The notes under the pieces: model-generated
What the model saw: only the letters and a program-made list of their open reading frames with translations
What the model was told of the DNA's origin: nothing
The model's database searches: none
Source of the DNA: Nocardioides sp. QY071
GTDB lineage: Bacteria; Actinomycetota; Actinomycetes; Propionibacteriales; Nocardioidaceae
Assembly (NCBI RefSeq): GCF_029961765.1
Contig: NZ_CP124681.1
Span: 930,001-994,000 of the forward strand
Length of the DNA: 64,000 nt
Direction: 5' to 3'
Program-made: the position numbers and the translations under genes
In this document: piece after piece, positions 31,686-40,309 of the stretch
Layout of the letters: the number at the start of each line of letters is the position of its first letter
Position numbering within the stretch: the first letter of the stretch is position 1

Positions 31686-34169
31686 ATGTCCGTCGACACC
31701 GAGCCGATCACGGAGGTCGCGACCCACCAGGTCGCGCTGTCCTTCGAGGACGGCGTCACCCGGTTCATCACCTGCCGCGCCGACCAGACGGTGGCTGACG
31801 CGTCGTACCGCCAGCGGATCAACATCCCGCTCGACTGCCGCGACGGCGCGTGCGGGACCTGCAAGGCGTTCTGCGAGACGGGGGAGTACGACGCCGGCAC
31901 CTACATCGAGGACGCGCTGCCTGCCGACGAGGCGGACCGCGGTTACGTGCTGCCGTGCAGCATGCGGCCGCGCTCCGACCTGGTCCTGCAGGTCGCCAGC
32001 ACGTCCGAGGTGGCGAAGACCCGCGCGGCGACGTACGACGCCCGGGTCACCGAGCTGACCCGGCTCTCGGCCACCACCGTCGAGCTGGCCGTCGAGATCC
32101 CGAACCGAGGTGAGCTCGCCTTCCTGCCGGGCCAGTACGTCAACATCGCCGTCCCCGGCACCGACGTCACCCGGTCCTATTCCTTCAGCAGCGCGCCCCA
32201 CGAGGAGCGGCTGTCGTTCCTGGTCAAGCTCACGCCCGGCGGAGCGATGTCGACCTGGCTGGCCGAGCGCGCGGCCGTCGGCGACGAGCTGAGCTTCACC
32301 GGGCCGCACGGCTCGTTCTTCCTGCGGGACACCGAGCGGCCGGTGCTGCTGCTGGCCGGCGGCACCGGCCTGGCGCCGGTGCTGTCGATGCTGCGCACGA
32401 TGCGCGCCGACGCCTCGACCCGCCCGGCCCACCTGGTCTACGGCGTCAGCACCGACGAGGACCTGGTCGCGCTCGACCAGATCGCCGACGTCGCGGCCGG
32501 ACTGCCCGGCCTCACCTGGGACCACTGCGTGTCCGACCCGGCGAGCACCGCGGCCAACAAGGGCTACGTGATGAGCCTGATCCGCCCCGAGCACCTCTAC
32601 GACGGCGACGTGGCGATCTACCTGTGCGGCCCGCCGCCCATGGTGGAGGCCGTGCGCACCCACGTCGCGGACGCCGGCATCGAGCCCACCGGGTTCTACT
32701 ACGAGAAGTTCGCGCTGGCAGTGCCCGAGGCGGCCGCGCCGACGGTGGCGGCGCCGGCAGCGGTGGTCGACACCGGCGCCGACCCCGAGGACGAGCTGAT
32801 CATCGCCGGGGACGCACGGGGGATCGCCGGCCGCACCGTGTTCGCAGCGCGTGCCGCCGATCCTGGGAACGACGAGGCGGGCGACGACACGGCGGGTGAG
32901 TACGAGATCGGCGAGGAGCACCCCGACGTCCAGTCCTCCGACGCGATCTTCGAGGCCCGCGAGGCGCTCGAGCTCGGTGCCCTCGAGTTGACCATCGGCC
33001 GGCTCGGGTCGCAGCAGCTCGCCGGCTACCGGCTGCTGGCCGAGGCCACCCTGCCGTACGTCGACGGCGACCACTTCGTCGACGCCGCGGCGTACACCGA
33101 GACCAATGCCGCCTTCCACGACTACCTGTTCGTGCAGACCCGCAACGAGCACCTGCTGCAGGCCTACCAGGCCCTGGGCGTGAAGGGCCGGATGGGCGAG
33201 GTGCTGCGCAACGCGACCTGGTGCCACCCGCGCTGCGCGGTCGACCACGTCGAGATCGTCGAGGCGTTCGAGGCCGGCGACCGCGAGGTCGCCCGGCAGC
33301 TGATCGTCGCCCACGCCGAGCGGTCGAAGCAGACCATGCGCCGGGCGATGTCCGACGCCACCGCCGCCACCCGGCCGCGCTTCGTCACGCCGGGGCGGTT
33401 CGCCGGCAAGGTCGTCGTGGTGACCGGCGCGGCCCAGGGCATCGGCGCCCAGGTCGCGCGCCGGATCGCCGCCGAGGGCGGCGCGCTGGTGCTGGCCGAC
33501 CGCTCCGAGCTGGTCGCGGAGCTGGCCGACGAGCTGACCGGGCAGGGCGCGAACGCCGTACCCGTGACCTGCGACCTCGAGACCTGGACCGGTGCCTCGG
33601 CCCTGGCCGACGCGGCCCGCGAGCGGTTCGGCCGGATCGACGTCCTGGTCAACAACGTCGGTGGCGCGATCAACTTCAAGCCGTTCACCGAGTTCAGCGC
33701 CGAGGAGATCGCCGCCGAGCTGGACCGCTCGCTCATGACCACGCTGCTGGCCTGTCGCGCGGCCCTGCCCGGCATGGTCGAGCGCGGCAGCGGCGTGATC
33801 GTCAACGTCTCGTCGGCGGCCACGCGCGGCATCCACCGGATCCCCTACTCGGCGGCCAAGGGCGGCATCAACGCGATCACCGCCTCCCTGGCCCTGGAGT
33901 ACGCCGACCGCGGGATCCGTGTCGTCGCGACCGCGCCCGGTGGCACCGAGGCCCCGCCCCGCCGGATCTCGCGCGGCACCCCCGAACCGCGCACCGAGAC
34001 CGAGCGGGCGTGGTTCCAGGCGCACATCGACCAGACCCTCGACTCCTCGCTGATGGGTCGCTACGGCACCCTCGACGAGCAGGCGGCGGCGATCACCTTC
34101 CTCGCCTCCGACGAGGCCACCTACATCACCGGGACGGTCCTGCCCGTCGCCGGTGGCGACCTCGGCTGA
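31686..34169 (+). CDS. benC: BenC-FCD-BenD fusion: benzoate dioxygenase reductase fused to diol dehydrogenase
   Basis: One 827-codon frame joins three parts. Residues 1-345 are BenC: 2Fe-2S cysteines C51, C56, C59 and C91 (DCRDGACGTCKAFC, LPCSM), the FAD motif RSYSFSS and the NADH loop LLAGGTGLAPVLSML. Residues about 400-555 look like the FCD ligand-binding domain of GntR regulators (FHDYLFVQTRNEHLL, then DHVEIVEAFEAGDREVARQL), with no DNA-binding part. Residues about 570-827 are a short-chain dehydrogenase matching BenD: VTGAAQGIG, NNVGGAIN, NVSSAA and Y721-K725 in PYSAAKGG. It would pass electrons to BenAB and also oxidise the benzoate diol to catechol. The ATG has GAGGGGG upstream; internal ATGs near residue 547 could start a separate BenD. 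Confidence 0.92.
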   Translation: MSVDTEPITEVATHQVALSFEDGVTRFITCRADQTVADASYRQRINIPLDCRDGACGTCKAFCETGEYDAGTYIEDALPADEADRGYVLPCSMRPRSDLVLQVASTSEVAKTRAATYDARVTELTRLSATTVELAVEIPNRGELAFLPGQYVNIAVPGTDVTRSYSFSSAPHEERLSFLVKLTPGGAMSTWLAERAAVGDELSFTGPHGSFFLRDTERPVLLLAGGTGLAPVLSMLRTMRADASTRPAHLVYGVSTDEDLVALDQIADVAAGLPGLTWDHCVSDPASTAANKGYVMSLIRPEHLYDGDVAIYLCGPPPMVEAVRTHVADAGIEPTGFYYEKFALAVPEAAAPTVAAPAAVVDTGADPEDELIIAGDARGIAGRTVFAARAADPGNDEAGDDTAGEYEIGEEHPDVQSSDAIFEAREALELGALELTIGRLGSQQLAGYRLLAEATLPYVDGDHFVDAAAYTETNAAFHDYLFVQTRNEHLLQAYQALGVKGRMGEVLRNATWCHPRCAVDHVEIVEAFEAGDREVARQLIVAHAERSKQTMRRAMSDATAATRPRFVTPGRFAGKVVVVTGAAQGIGAQVARRIAAEGGALVLADRSELVAELADELTGQGANAVPVTCDLETWTGASALADAARERFGRIDVLVNNVGGAINFKPFTEFSAEEIAAELDRSLMTTLLACRAALPGMVERGSGVIVNVSSAATRGIHRIPYSAAKGGINAITASLALEYADRGIRVVATAPGGTEAPPRRISRGTPEPRTETERAWFQAHIDQTLDSSLMGRYGTLDEQAAAITFLASDEATYITGTVLPVAGGDLG

Positions 34170-34185
34170 GGTCCTGCCCAGGCCC

Positions 34186-34191
34186 TACGGT
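34186..34191 (+). promoter_or_regulatory. candidate -10 element of a leaderless benR transcript
   Basis: TACGGT ends six bases before the GTG at 34198. It would let the regulator be made on its own promoter as well as from the ben operon. Confidence 0.5.
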
Positions 34192-34197
34192 GACCTT

Positions 34198-36801
34198 GTG
34201 ACCCCCGGCCCGCCCCTGGTGCCGACCCGGCGTCGAGCGCTCGACGGCCTGGCCGGCACCGAGGCACGACTGGTGCTCGTCACGGCGCCGGCGGGAGGCG
34301 GGCTGAGCACCTTCCTGCGGGCGTACGCCGACACGGCGAACGCGGTCCACCGGCTGCTCGGGCTGTCGTGGGAGGACGCGCCGGGATCGGCTCTCGGCGG
34401 TGTCGTGCCCGGCGCGGGGGACCTGGTGGTGCTGGAGGACGCGCACCACGCCGACCCCTCCTCCGTGCAGGCACTGGTCAGCGCTGCCCGGGCCGCGAAC
34501 GGCCCGCGGGTGGTGGTCGGCTGGCAGGTGCCCGGTGGCGCGGATCCCGCGCAGGACCTGCTCTTCGACGGCGTCCGTGCGGCCGCCGACCAGGTGCTGC
34601 CGCTCGCCGCGCTCACCGGTGAGGACGTCGCGGCCCTCGCCGAGCAGCGAGGCGTGGTGCTGCCCGCGAGCCAGGTCGACCGGCTGCTGCGGCACACCGG
34701 CGGCCGGGTCCGGCACGTGGTCGAGCTGCTGGACGACGTACCCGCGAGCGACTGGACCGCGCCGTGGTTCGCGCTGCCCGCCCCGGCCACCGCCTCCCGC
34801 GCGGTGCGGGCCGCGCTGGGTGCGCTCGACGATGCGGGCCGCTCGCTCGTGCAGGCCGTCGCGGTGCTGGAGACCGCCGACCGCCACGCCCGGGCGGTCC
34901 CTGTCGAGGACGCCGGCGCGGTCGCCGGGCTCGACGGCATCACGGCGGCGATGGGCGATGCCCTGCGCGGCGGGCTGCTGCTCAGCCTCGACGAGCACGA
35001 CGCCTGGACCCGGCTGCCCGATCCCGTCGTACGCCGGGCGGTGCTCGACGACCTCGGCCCGGTCCGTCGCTCCGAGCTGCACGAGCGCGCTGCGGACGTC
35101 GTCGCCGACCCGGCCGTCGCACTGCGGCACCGCTGGTTCGCGCACCCGCGTCCCGACGACGACCTCGCCGACCGACTCGACGCGCTCGCCGGGGAGCGGG
35201 CCGGCCAGGGCGCGTGGAGCGCCGCGGCCGACCTGCTGGTCCTCGCGGCGCAGGCGAGCGCGGACCGCGAGGCCCGGGGCGACCGCCTGGTCCGCGGGGT
35301 CGACGCCCTCGTCGGCGCAGGGGAGGTGCCGCACGCCTCGCGCTACCTGCCCGAGCTCGAGTCGCTGCGCGAGACCCCGCTGCGCAACGCGGTCCTCGGC
35401 TACCTGGCCGTCGTCCGCGGCCGGCCCGCCGAGGCGGAGAGCCGGCTGGGCCGGGCGTGGGAGCTGGTCAACCCGCGGCGCGAGGCGGGCACGGCGTCCC
35501 TCGTCGCGCAGCGCTACGTGCTGCACCACCTCGCCCGCTGCCGGCCCCGCGAGCTGGTCACCTGGGCGGACCGCGCGATGGAGCTGGTCGACCCGGCTGC
35601 GCCGACCGCCGTCGAGGCCGCCGCGGTCCGCGGGCTCGGGGTCGCGCCGACCGAGGGGATCGACGTGGCGCTCGACGGCTACCGCGCGCTGATGGAGCGG
35701 GTGCCCGAGGGACCGGTCGCGCAGCGGGTCACGATGGCGTCCGGCTGGCTGCACCTCGCCGCCGACGACCCCGACCGGGCGCGCGAGGAGCTCGAGAGCG
35801 CCGTACCCACGGACTTCCTGGGCGGTTCGCTGCGGATCTCGCTGTGGGCGCGGGGCTGGCTGGCGCGCGTGCAGTTCCAGGCCGGCGACTGGGACGAGGC
35901 GATGCGTACGTCGACCGCCGGGCTCGAGGTCGCGCAGCGCTCCGGGATGAGCCTGCTGGTGCCGCTGCTCGCCTGGACCCGCACCCAGGTGCTCGCCCTG
36001 CGCGGGGACTGGGACGCCGCCGAGCAGTCGCTGCGCACCGGTGACGCCGCGAGCCGCGACTACGAGCTGATGCGGGTGCCGGCGGCACTGGCCCGGGCGG
36101 CGTACAGCGAGGCACGCGCTGACTATCCGTCCGTTGTCCGCGCCCTCGCGCCGCTCACCCAGCCGTGGGCGCGGGACTGGGTCGAGCAGCCCGGCTACTG
36201 GCCGTGGGCCGACGTGCACGCCAACGCCCTCGTCCTGGTCGGCCGGCAGGACGAGGCCGACGCCTTCCTGACCCGGCACGAGGAGGTCGCCCGGGAGCAC
36301 GGCCACGCCTCCGCGACCGCCCGCCTCGCCTACGCCCGCGGCCGCTGGTACGGCGTGCGCGGCGACCTCGACGCCGCCCGCGCCTGTTTCCAGGAGGCGA
36401 TCGCGCTGCTCGAGCCGCTGCCACTGCGCTACGACCGGGCCCGCGTCCACTTCGCCTTCGGCCAGACCCTGCGCCGCGCCGGCCGCCGGGCCGAGGCGGA
36501 CGCCGTGATCACCACCGCCCGCGACGCCTATCTCGCGCTCGGTGCCGCGACGTACGTCGCGCGCTGCGACCGCGAGCTGGCCGCCGGCGGAGTCAACGTG
36601 GTCCGCGGTCACCGCGAGTTCGACGACCTCACCCCGCAGGAGGAGGCCGTGGCCGGACTGGTCGCGCAGGGCCGCAGCAACAAGGAGGTCGCCGCCGAGC
36701 TGTTCCTCTCGGTGAAGACCGTGCAGTTCCACCTCACGCGGGTCTACGCGAAGCTCGGCGTCCGCTCACGGGCAGAGCTCGCCGCGCGGCGGTCGCGGTG
36801 A
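34198..36801 (+). CDS. benR: LuxR-family (LAL-type) regulator, probable benzoate regulator BenR
   Basis: The 867-residue protein has an N-terminal ATPase-like region, a long helical TPR-like middle, and a C-terminal LuxR helix-turn-helix (LTPQEEAVAGLVAQGRSNKE, then KTVQFHLTRVYAKLGVRSR). Gene order benABC(D)-luxR-benK-benE is like Corynebacterium glutamicum, where a LuxR-type BenR activates the ben genes. The P-loop reads APAGGGLSTFL: the catalytic Lys is Leu, so ATP hydrolysis is doubtful. The Walker B region LVVLEDAHHAD is kept. GTG at 34198 follows a -10-like TACGGT; there are 28 bp after the fusion gene stop. Confidence 0.85.
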   Translation: MTPGPPLVPTRRRALDGLAGTEARLVLVTAPAGGGLSTFLRAYADTANAVHRLLGLSWEDAPGSALGGVVPGAGDLVVLEDAHHADPSSVQALVSAARAANGPRVVVGWQVPGGADPAQDLLFDGVRAAADQVLPLAALTGEDVAALAEQRGVVLPASQVDRLLRHTGGRVRHVVELLDDVPASDWTAPWFALPAPATASRAVRAALGALDDAGRSLVQAVAVLETADRHARAVPVEDAGAVAGLDGITAAMGDALRGGLLLSLDEHDAWTRLPDPVVRRAVLDDLGPVRRSELHERAADVVADPAVALRHRWFAHPRPDDDLADRLDALAGERAGQGAWSAAADLLVLAAQASADREARGDRLVRGVDALVGAGEVPHASRYLPELESLRETPLRNAVLGYLAVVRGRPAEAESRLGRAWELVNPRREAGTASLVAQRYVLHHLARCRPRELVTWADRAMELVDPAAPTAVEAAAVRGLGVAPTEGIDVALDGYRALMERVPEGPVAQRVTMASGWLHLAADDPDRAREELESAVPTDFLGGSLRISLWARGWLARVQFQAGDWDEAMRTSTAGLEVAQRSGMSLLVPLLAWTRTQVLALRGDWDAAEQSLRTGDAASRDYELMRVPAALARAAYSEARADYPSVVRALAPLTQPWARDWVEQPGYWPWADVHANALVLVGRQDEADAFLTRHEEVAREHGHASATARLAYARGRWYGVRGDLDAARACFQEAIALLEPLPLRYDRARVHFAFGQTLRRAGRRAEADAVITTARDAYLALGAATYVARCDRELAAGGVNVVRGHREFDDLTPQEEAVAGLVAQGRSNKEVAAELFLSVKTVQFHLTRVYAKLGVRSRAELAARRSR

Positions 36802-36920
36802 GCCGGCCGCCCTTCGCGCTCTGCCCCCCCGGGCTCCGCGCCTCGTATGGACCGACCACGGGGAGGGGGATTGATCGCCGACGGTGATGGATCCCCACCC
36901 GGGTCAGGACCGGCAATTGC

Positions 36921-36941
36921 CCTCGTGTGACCGCGGTCACG
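36921..36941 (+). promoter_or_regulatory. candidate BenR operator upstream of benK, with palindrome
   Basis: CCTCGTGTGAC (36921-36931) starts exactly 70 bp before the benK ATG and matches the site before benA. It overlaps the perfect palindrome GTGACCGCGGTCAC (36927-36940), a plausible dimer site for a LuxR protein. The 189-bp gap before benK shows no other gene. Confidence 0.6.
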
Positions 36942-36990
36942 CCTTGGCAGGGTCGTGCTCCGACCCGATCCCTCCCGCAGGAGCAGCCTG

Positions 36991-38274
36991 ATGACCACCA
37001 CCTCACCCACCGCACCCGGCGATCGCCGTACCGTCGCCTGGGTGGTGGCGCTGTGCGCCGCCGCCCTCGTCTTCGACGGCTACGACCTCGTCGTCTACGG
37101 CACCGTCGTCCCCGTCCTCCTCGGCGACCCGAGCCAGCTCGGGACGATCACCCCGGCCGCGGCCGGCCGCCTCGGCAGCTACGCGCTGGTCGGCGTGCTC
37201 GTCGGCGCGCTGGCCGCCGGCGCCGTCGCCGACCGGATCGGTCGCCGGAGGGTGGTGCTGGTCAACATCGTCTGGTTCTCTGTCGGCATGGGGGTGACCG
37301 CGACGACCCACAGCGTGGCCACCTTCGGGATCGGCCGGTTCCTGACCGGCATCGGCGTCGGCGCGCTCGTCGCGACCGTCGGCGCGCTGGTCGCCGAGTT
37401 CGCGCCCGCCGGGCAGCGCAACCGCTACAACGCGCTCGTCTACAGCGGCGTGCCCGCCGGCGGTGTCCTCGCGGCGCTCGTCGCACTGGTCCTCGACGAC
37501 GTCACCGGCTGGCGCGGCCTGTTCTGGGTGGGCGCGCTGCCGCTGGTCGTGCTGTTCCCGCTCGCCCTGCTCAAGCTGCCCGAGTCCCCGAAGTGGCTCG
37601 CCGAGCGTGGCCGCCCCCGGGCCGCCGCGGAGCGGGTCGGCTTCGCGGCGCTCGCCAGCCGCCGCTACGGACCGGCCACCCTGCTGCTCGGCACGATGAG
37701 CTTCGCCGGCCTGCTGCTGACCTACGGCCTCAACACCTGGCTGCCCGAGATCATGGGCCAGAACGGGTACGGCAAGGACTGGGCGCTCACCTTCCTGCTC
37801 GTCCTCAACGGCGGTGCCATCGTCGGCGGCCTGCTCGCCTCCACCGCCGCCGACCGGCTCGGCGCCCGCAGCGTCGTCGCGACGACCTTCCTGATGGCCA
37901 CTGCCGCGCTGCTGCTCCTCCCGCTCGGCCTGCCGGCCGGCGCTGTCGTGCTCGCCGTCGCGGTCGCCGGCATCGGCACCATCGGCACCCAGGTGCTCGT
38001 CTACGGCCTGGTGTCGAACTACTACCCGACCTCGGCCCGCGGCGCCGGTGTGGCCTGGTGCGCCGGGTTCGGCCGGCTGGGCGGCATCCTCGGCCCGGTC
38101 ATCGGCGGTGCCCTCGTCGGTGCCGGCCTGGGCGGCGGTACGGCGTTCCGCATCTTCGCCGCGGTCGCCGTCGCCGGCGCCGTGGTGACCCTGCTCGTCC
38201 CGCGCTCGCGCGCCGAGGAGGAGTCCGCCCCGGTCCCCGGCGGGCAGGGTGACCTGGTCGTGGCGCGCACGTGA
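36991..38274 (+). CDS. benK: MFS benzoate transporter
   Basis: The 427-residue protein is a 12-helix major facilitator of the aromatic-acid:H+ symporter family. The first helix has AALVFDGYDLVVYGTVVP, a DGxD-type motif typical of BenK/PcaK. The loop 2-3 motif is GAVADRIGRRRVVL, and LLGTMSFAGLLLTYGLNTWLP starts the second half. It imports benzoate across the cytoplasmic membrane. The ATG has AGGAG upstream. Its stop overlaps the benE start by 4 bp (GTGA). Confidence 0.92.
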   Translation: MTTTSPTAPGDRRTVAWVVALCAAALVFDGYDLVVYGTVVPVLLGDPSQLGTITPAAAGRLGSYALVGVLVGALAAGAVADRIGRRRVVLVNIVWFSVGMGVTATTHSVATFGIGRFLTGIGVGALVATVGALVAEFAPAGQRNRYNALVYSGVPAGGVLAALVALVLDDVTGWRGLFWVGALPLVVLFPLALLKLPESPKWLAERGRPRAAAERVGFAALASRRYGPATLLLGTMSFAGLLLTYGLNTWLPEIMGQNGYGKDWALTFLLVLNGGAIVGGLLASTAADRLGARSVVATTFLMATAALLLLPLGLPAGAVVLAVAVAGIGTIGTQVLVYGLVSNYYPTSARGAGVAWCAGFGRLGGILGPVIGGALVGAGLGGGTAFRIFAAVAVAGAVVTLLVPRSRAEEESAPVPGGQGDLVVART

Positions 38275-39611
38275 CCCGTCCCCGCCTGAAGCACGTCGTT
38301 CGCGACCTCGGCCCGACCGAGGTCGCGAACGGCGTCGTCGGCGCGATCTTCGCGATGACCGGTCCGGTCGCGGTGATCCTGACGGCCGCGGCGAGTGCGG
38401 GCCTGGAACCCGACCTGGTCAGCTCGTGGATCTTCGGGGTCTTCGTGCTCAACGGCGTGCTGACGGTCGTCGCCTCCTGGGCGCACCAGCAGCCGCTGGC
38501 CTTCTTCTGGACCATCCCCGGCACCGCGCTGGTCGGCCAGGCAGCCGCGCACCTGCCGTGGTCCGACGTCCTCGGCGCCTACCTCCTCACCGCGGTCCTG
38601 CTCGTCGTCCTCGGCCTGGTCGGCCGCGTCGACCGGCTGATGGCTGCCCTGCCCACGCCCGTGGTGATGGCGATGGTGGCCGGTGTCTTCCTCGGCTTCG
38701 GGACCGGGCTCGTCTCCGCCGTCGGTACGACGGCCGGGGTCGCCGCCCCGATGGTCACCGCCTTCGCCGTCGTCGCGCTGCTCCCACGGGTGCGCGCGGT
38801 GCTGCCGCCCGTCGTCGCGGCCGTCCTCGCCGGCGTCGTGGCCGTGCTCGTCACCCGCACGGTCGAGCCGGTCGCGTGGCCGGGCAGCGTGCTCGCCGTA
38901 CCCGTGCTGCAGGTGCCGACCTTCTCCTGGGCCGCGGCCGCCGAGCTCGTGCCGCCGCTCGCGGTGACCGTCGTGTTCGTCCAGAACGCCCAGGGGATGG
39001 CGGTCCTCGCGGCCGCCGGCCACCGCGCGCCGATGCGGTTCGTGACGATCGCGTGCGGCCTGGTCTCGCTGCCGTCGGCCGCCGTCGGCGCGATCAGCAG
39101 CTGCCTGACCGGACCGACCAACGCCCTGCTCACCGCCTCGGGGCGCCGTGAGCGCCAGTACGCCGCCGGCATCGTCTGCGGCGTGGTCGCGATCTGCTTC
39201 GGCATGCTCGCCCCGCTCGCCGTCGCGCTCCTCGGGGCCGCGCCTTCCGCCTTCGTGGCGGCGCTGGCCGGGCTCGCCCTGCTCCGGGCACTGCAGGGCG
39301 CCTTCGCCTCGGCCTTCGCGGGTCCCGACGTCACCGCGCCCCTGCTGACCTTCCTGGTCACCGCGTCGGGCGTCAGCTTCCTCTCGCTGGGTGCGCCCTT
39401 CTGGGGGCTGGTGACCGGGGTCGTGGCGACCTGGCTGGCCGCTCGCCCCTCAGCGGTAGGTCAGCCAGAGCCCGACCGCCGTGACGAGCGGCGCGACCAG
39501 CAGCCACGTGGTGAGGGCCGGGCGGCCGTGGATCTTCCGGGCGGCGACCACCGCGATCGCCATGAAGGCACCGCCGATGACGTTCAGACCGACCCGGGCG
39601 GCGCCCGCTGA
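38271..39611 (+). CDS. benE: BenE-family benzoate:H+ symporter with run-on C-terminus
   Basis: BenE proteins are about 400 residues with 12 helices. The first 395 residues here match: GVVGAIFAMTGPVAVILTAA, WTIPGTALVGQAA, and GAISSCLTGPTNALLT near the centre. After VATWLAARPS there is no stop; a hydrophilic tail of about 50 residues (EPDRRDERRDQQPRG) continues to 39611. That tail is antisense to the membrane-protein gene at 39450-39791, so the two genes overlap by about 160 bp. The normal stop seems to be lost. The GTG start overlaps benK. Confidence 0.85.
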   Translation: MTRPRLKHVVRDLGPTEVANGVVGAIFAMTGPVAVILTAAASAGLEPDLVSSWIFGVFVLNGVLTVVASWAHQQPLAFFWTIPGTALVGQAAAHLPWSDVLGAYLLTAVLLVVLGLVGRVDRLMAALPTPVVMAMVAGVFLGFGTGLVSAVGTTAGVAAPMVTAFAVVALLPRVRAVLPPVVAAVLAGVVAVLVTRTVEPVAWPGSVLAVPVLQVPTFSWAAAAELVPPLAVTVVFVQNAQGMAVLAAAGHRAPMRFVTIACGLVSLPSAAVGAISSCLTGPTNALLTASGRRERQYAAGIVCGVVAICFGMLAPLAVALLGAAPSAFVAALAGLALLRALQGAFASAFAGPDVTAPLLTFLVTASGVSFLSLGAPFWGLVTGVVATWLAARPSAVGQPEPDRRDERRDQQPRGEGRAAVDLPGGDHRDRHEGTADDVQTDPGGAR

Positions 39612-39791
39612 CGGCTCGATCTCGAGCGCCGCGATCACCATCCCCGCCGCCAAGTGGGCGGCGGTGAAGACCACCAGGGTCGACATCACCCAGCGCTGCA
39701 CGTTCGTCAGTGCCCGGTCGTTGACGGGACGGACCGGGTGGGCCGGATCCATCAGGTGGCGGCGTCGGCGGGGCGCGGTGTCGATGCTCAT
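39450..39791 (-). CDS. small membrane protein, unknown function
   Basis: The 113-residue protein has a basic N-terminus (DTAPRRRRHLMDPAHP) and three hydrophobic helices (VMSTLVVFTAAHLAAGMVIAAL; VGLNVIGGAFMAIAVVAA; WLLVAPLVTAVGLWLTYR). No family is recognised. The ATG at 39791 is preferred because GGAG lies 10 bp upstream; an ATG at 39809 has none. It is divergent from the OhrR-like regulator and shares its palindromic operator, so it is a likely target. It overlaps benE at the 3' end. Confidence 0.7.
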   Translation of the reverse strand: MSIDTAPRRRRHLMDPAHPVRPVNDRALTNVQRWVMSTLVVFTAAHLAAGMVIAALEIEPSAGAARVGLNVIGGAFMAIAVVAARKIHGRPALTTWLLVAPLVTAVGLWLTYR

Positions 39792-39816
39792 CGGATCTGC
39801 TCCGTTCATGGTGGGC

Positions 39817-39840
39817 CAATAGTTTGTACACCAACTATTG
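39817..39840. promoter_or_regulatory. operator between OhrR-like gene and divergent membrane protein
   Basis: CAATAGTT (39817-39824) and AACTATTG (39833-39840) are perfect inverts with an 8-bp spacer. It is AT-rich, lies just upstream of the TACACT -10 of the regulator, and is central to the divergent gap. This is what MarR/OhrR dimers usually bind. Confidence 0.7.
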
Positions 39841-39841
39841 C

Positions 39842-39847
39842 TACACT
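39842..39847 (+). promoter_or_regulatory. candidate -10 element of a leaderless ohrR-like transcript
   Basis: TACACT ends six bases before the ATG at 39854. There is no Shine-Dalgarno sequence, and the operator abuts it. Confidence 0.55.
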
Positions 39848-39853
39848 AACAAC

Positions 39854-40309
39854 ATGCCCAGTGCCTCTGATTCCCGCCCGCAGCCGGAGAATCCGCTGGC
39901 GCTCGACCAGCAGGTCTGCTTCGCCCTGGCGATCGCCTCGCGCAACGTCATCGCGCTCTACCGGCCGCTGCTCGAGCCGCTGGGCCTGACCCACCCGCAG
40001 TACCTCGTGATGCTGGCGCTGTGGGAGAGCGAGCCGCTGCGCGTCACCGAGCTGTCGAAGCTGCTCGACCTCGACCCGGGCACGCTCTCGCCGCTGCTCA
40101 AGCGGCTGGAGGCGGCCGGCTACCTGCGGCGCGAGCGCGACCCGCGCGACGAGCGTGCGCTGGCCGTGGTGCTGACCGAGCGCGGCCGGTCGCTGCGCGA
40201 CGACGCGGAGGCGATCCCGCCGGCGATCGTGGAGCGACTCGGGATGCCGGTCGAGGAGCTGGTCGAGCTGCACGCCCGGCTCACGGCGGTGATCGCCGCT
40301 ACCCGCTGA
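39854..40309 (+). CDS. OhrR-like MarR-family redox regulator
   Basis: The 151-residue protein has the OhrR peroxide-sensing cysteine in [15 protein letters not shown] near residue 25, followed by [23 protein letters not shown]. The recognition helix and wing are [34 protein letters not shown]. OhrR proteins are repressors relieved by oxidation of this cysteine by organic hydroperoxides. No ohr peroxidase gene is adjacent; the divergent small membrane protein is the likely target. Its stop overlaps the LysR stop on the other strand by 11 bp. Confidence 0.88.
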   Translation: MPSASDSRPQPENPLALDQQVCFALAIASRNVIALYRPLLEPLGLTHPQYLVMLALWESEPLRVTELSKLLDLDPGTLSPLLKRLEAAGYLRRERDPRDERALAVVLTERGRSLRDDAEAIPPAIVERLGMPVEELVELHARLTAVIAATR

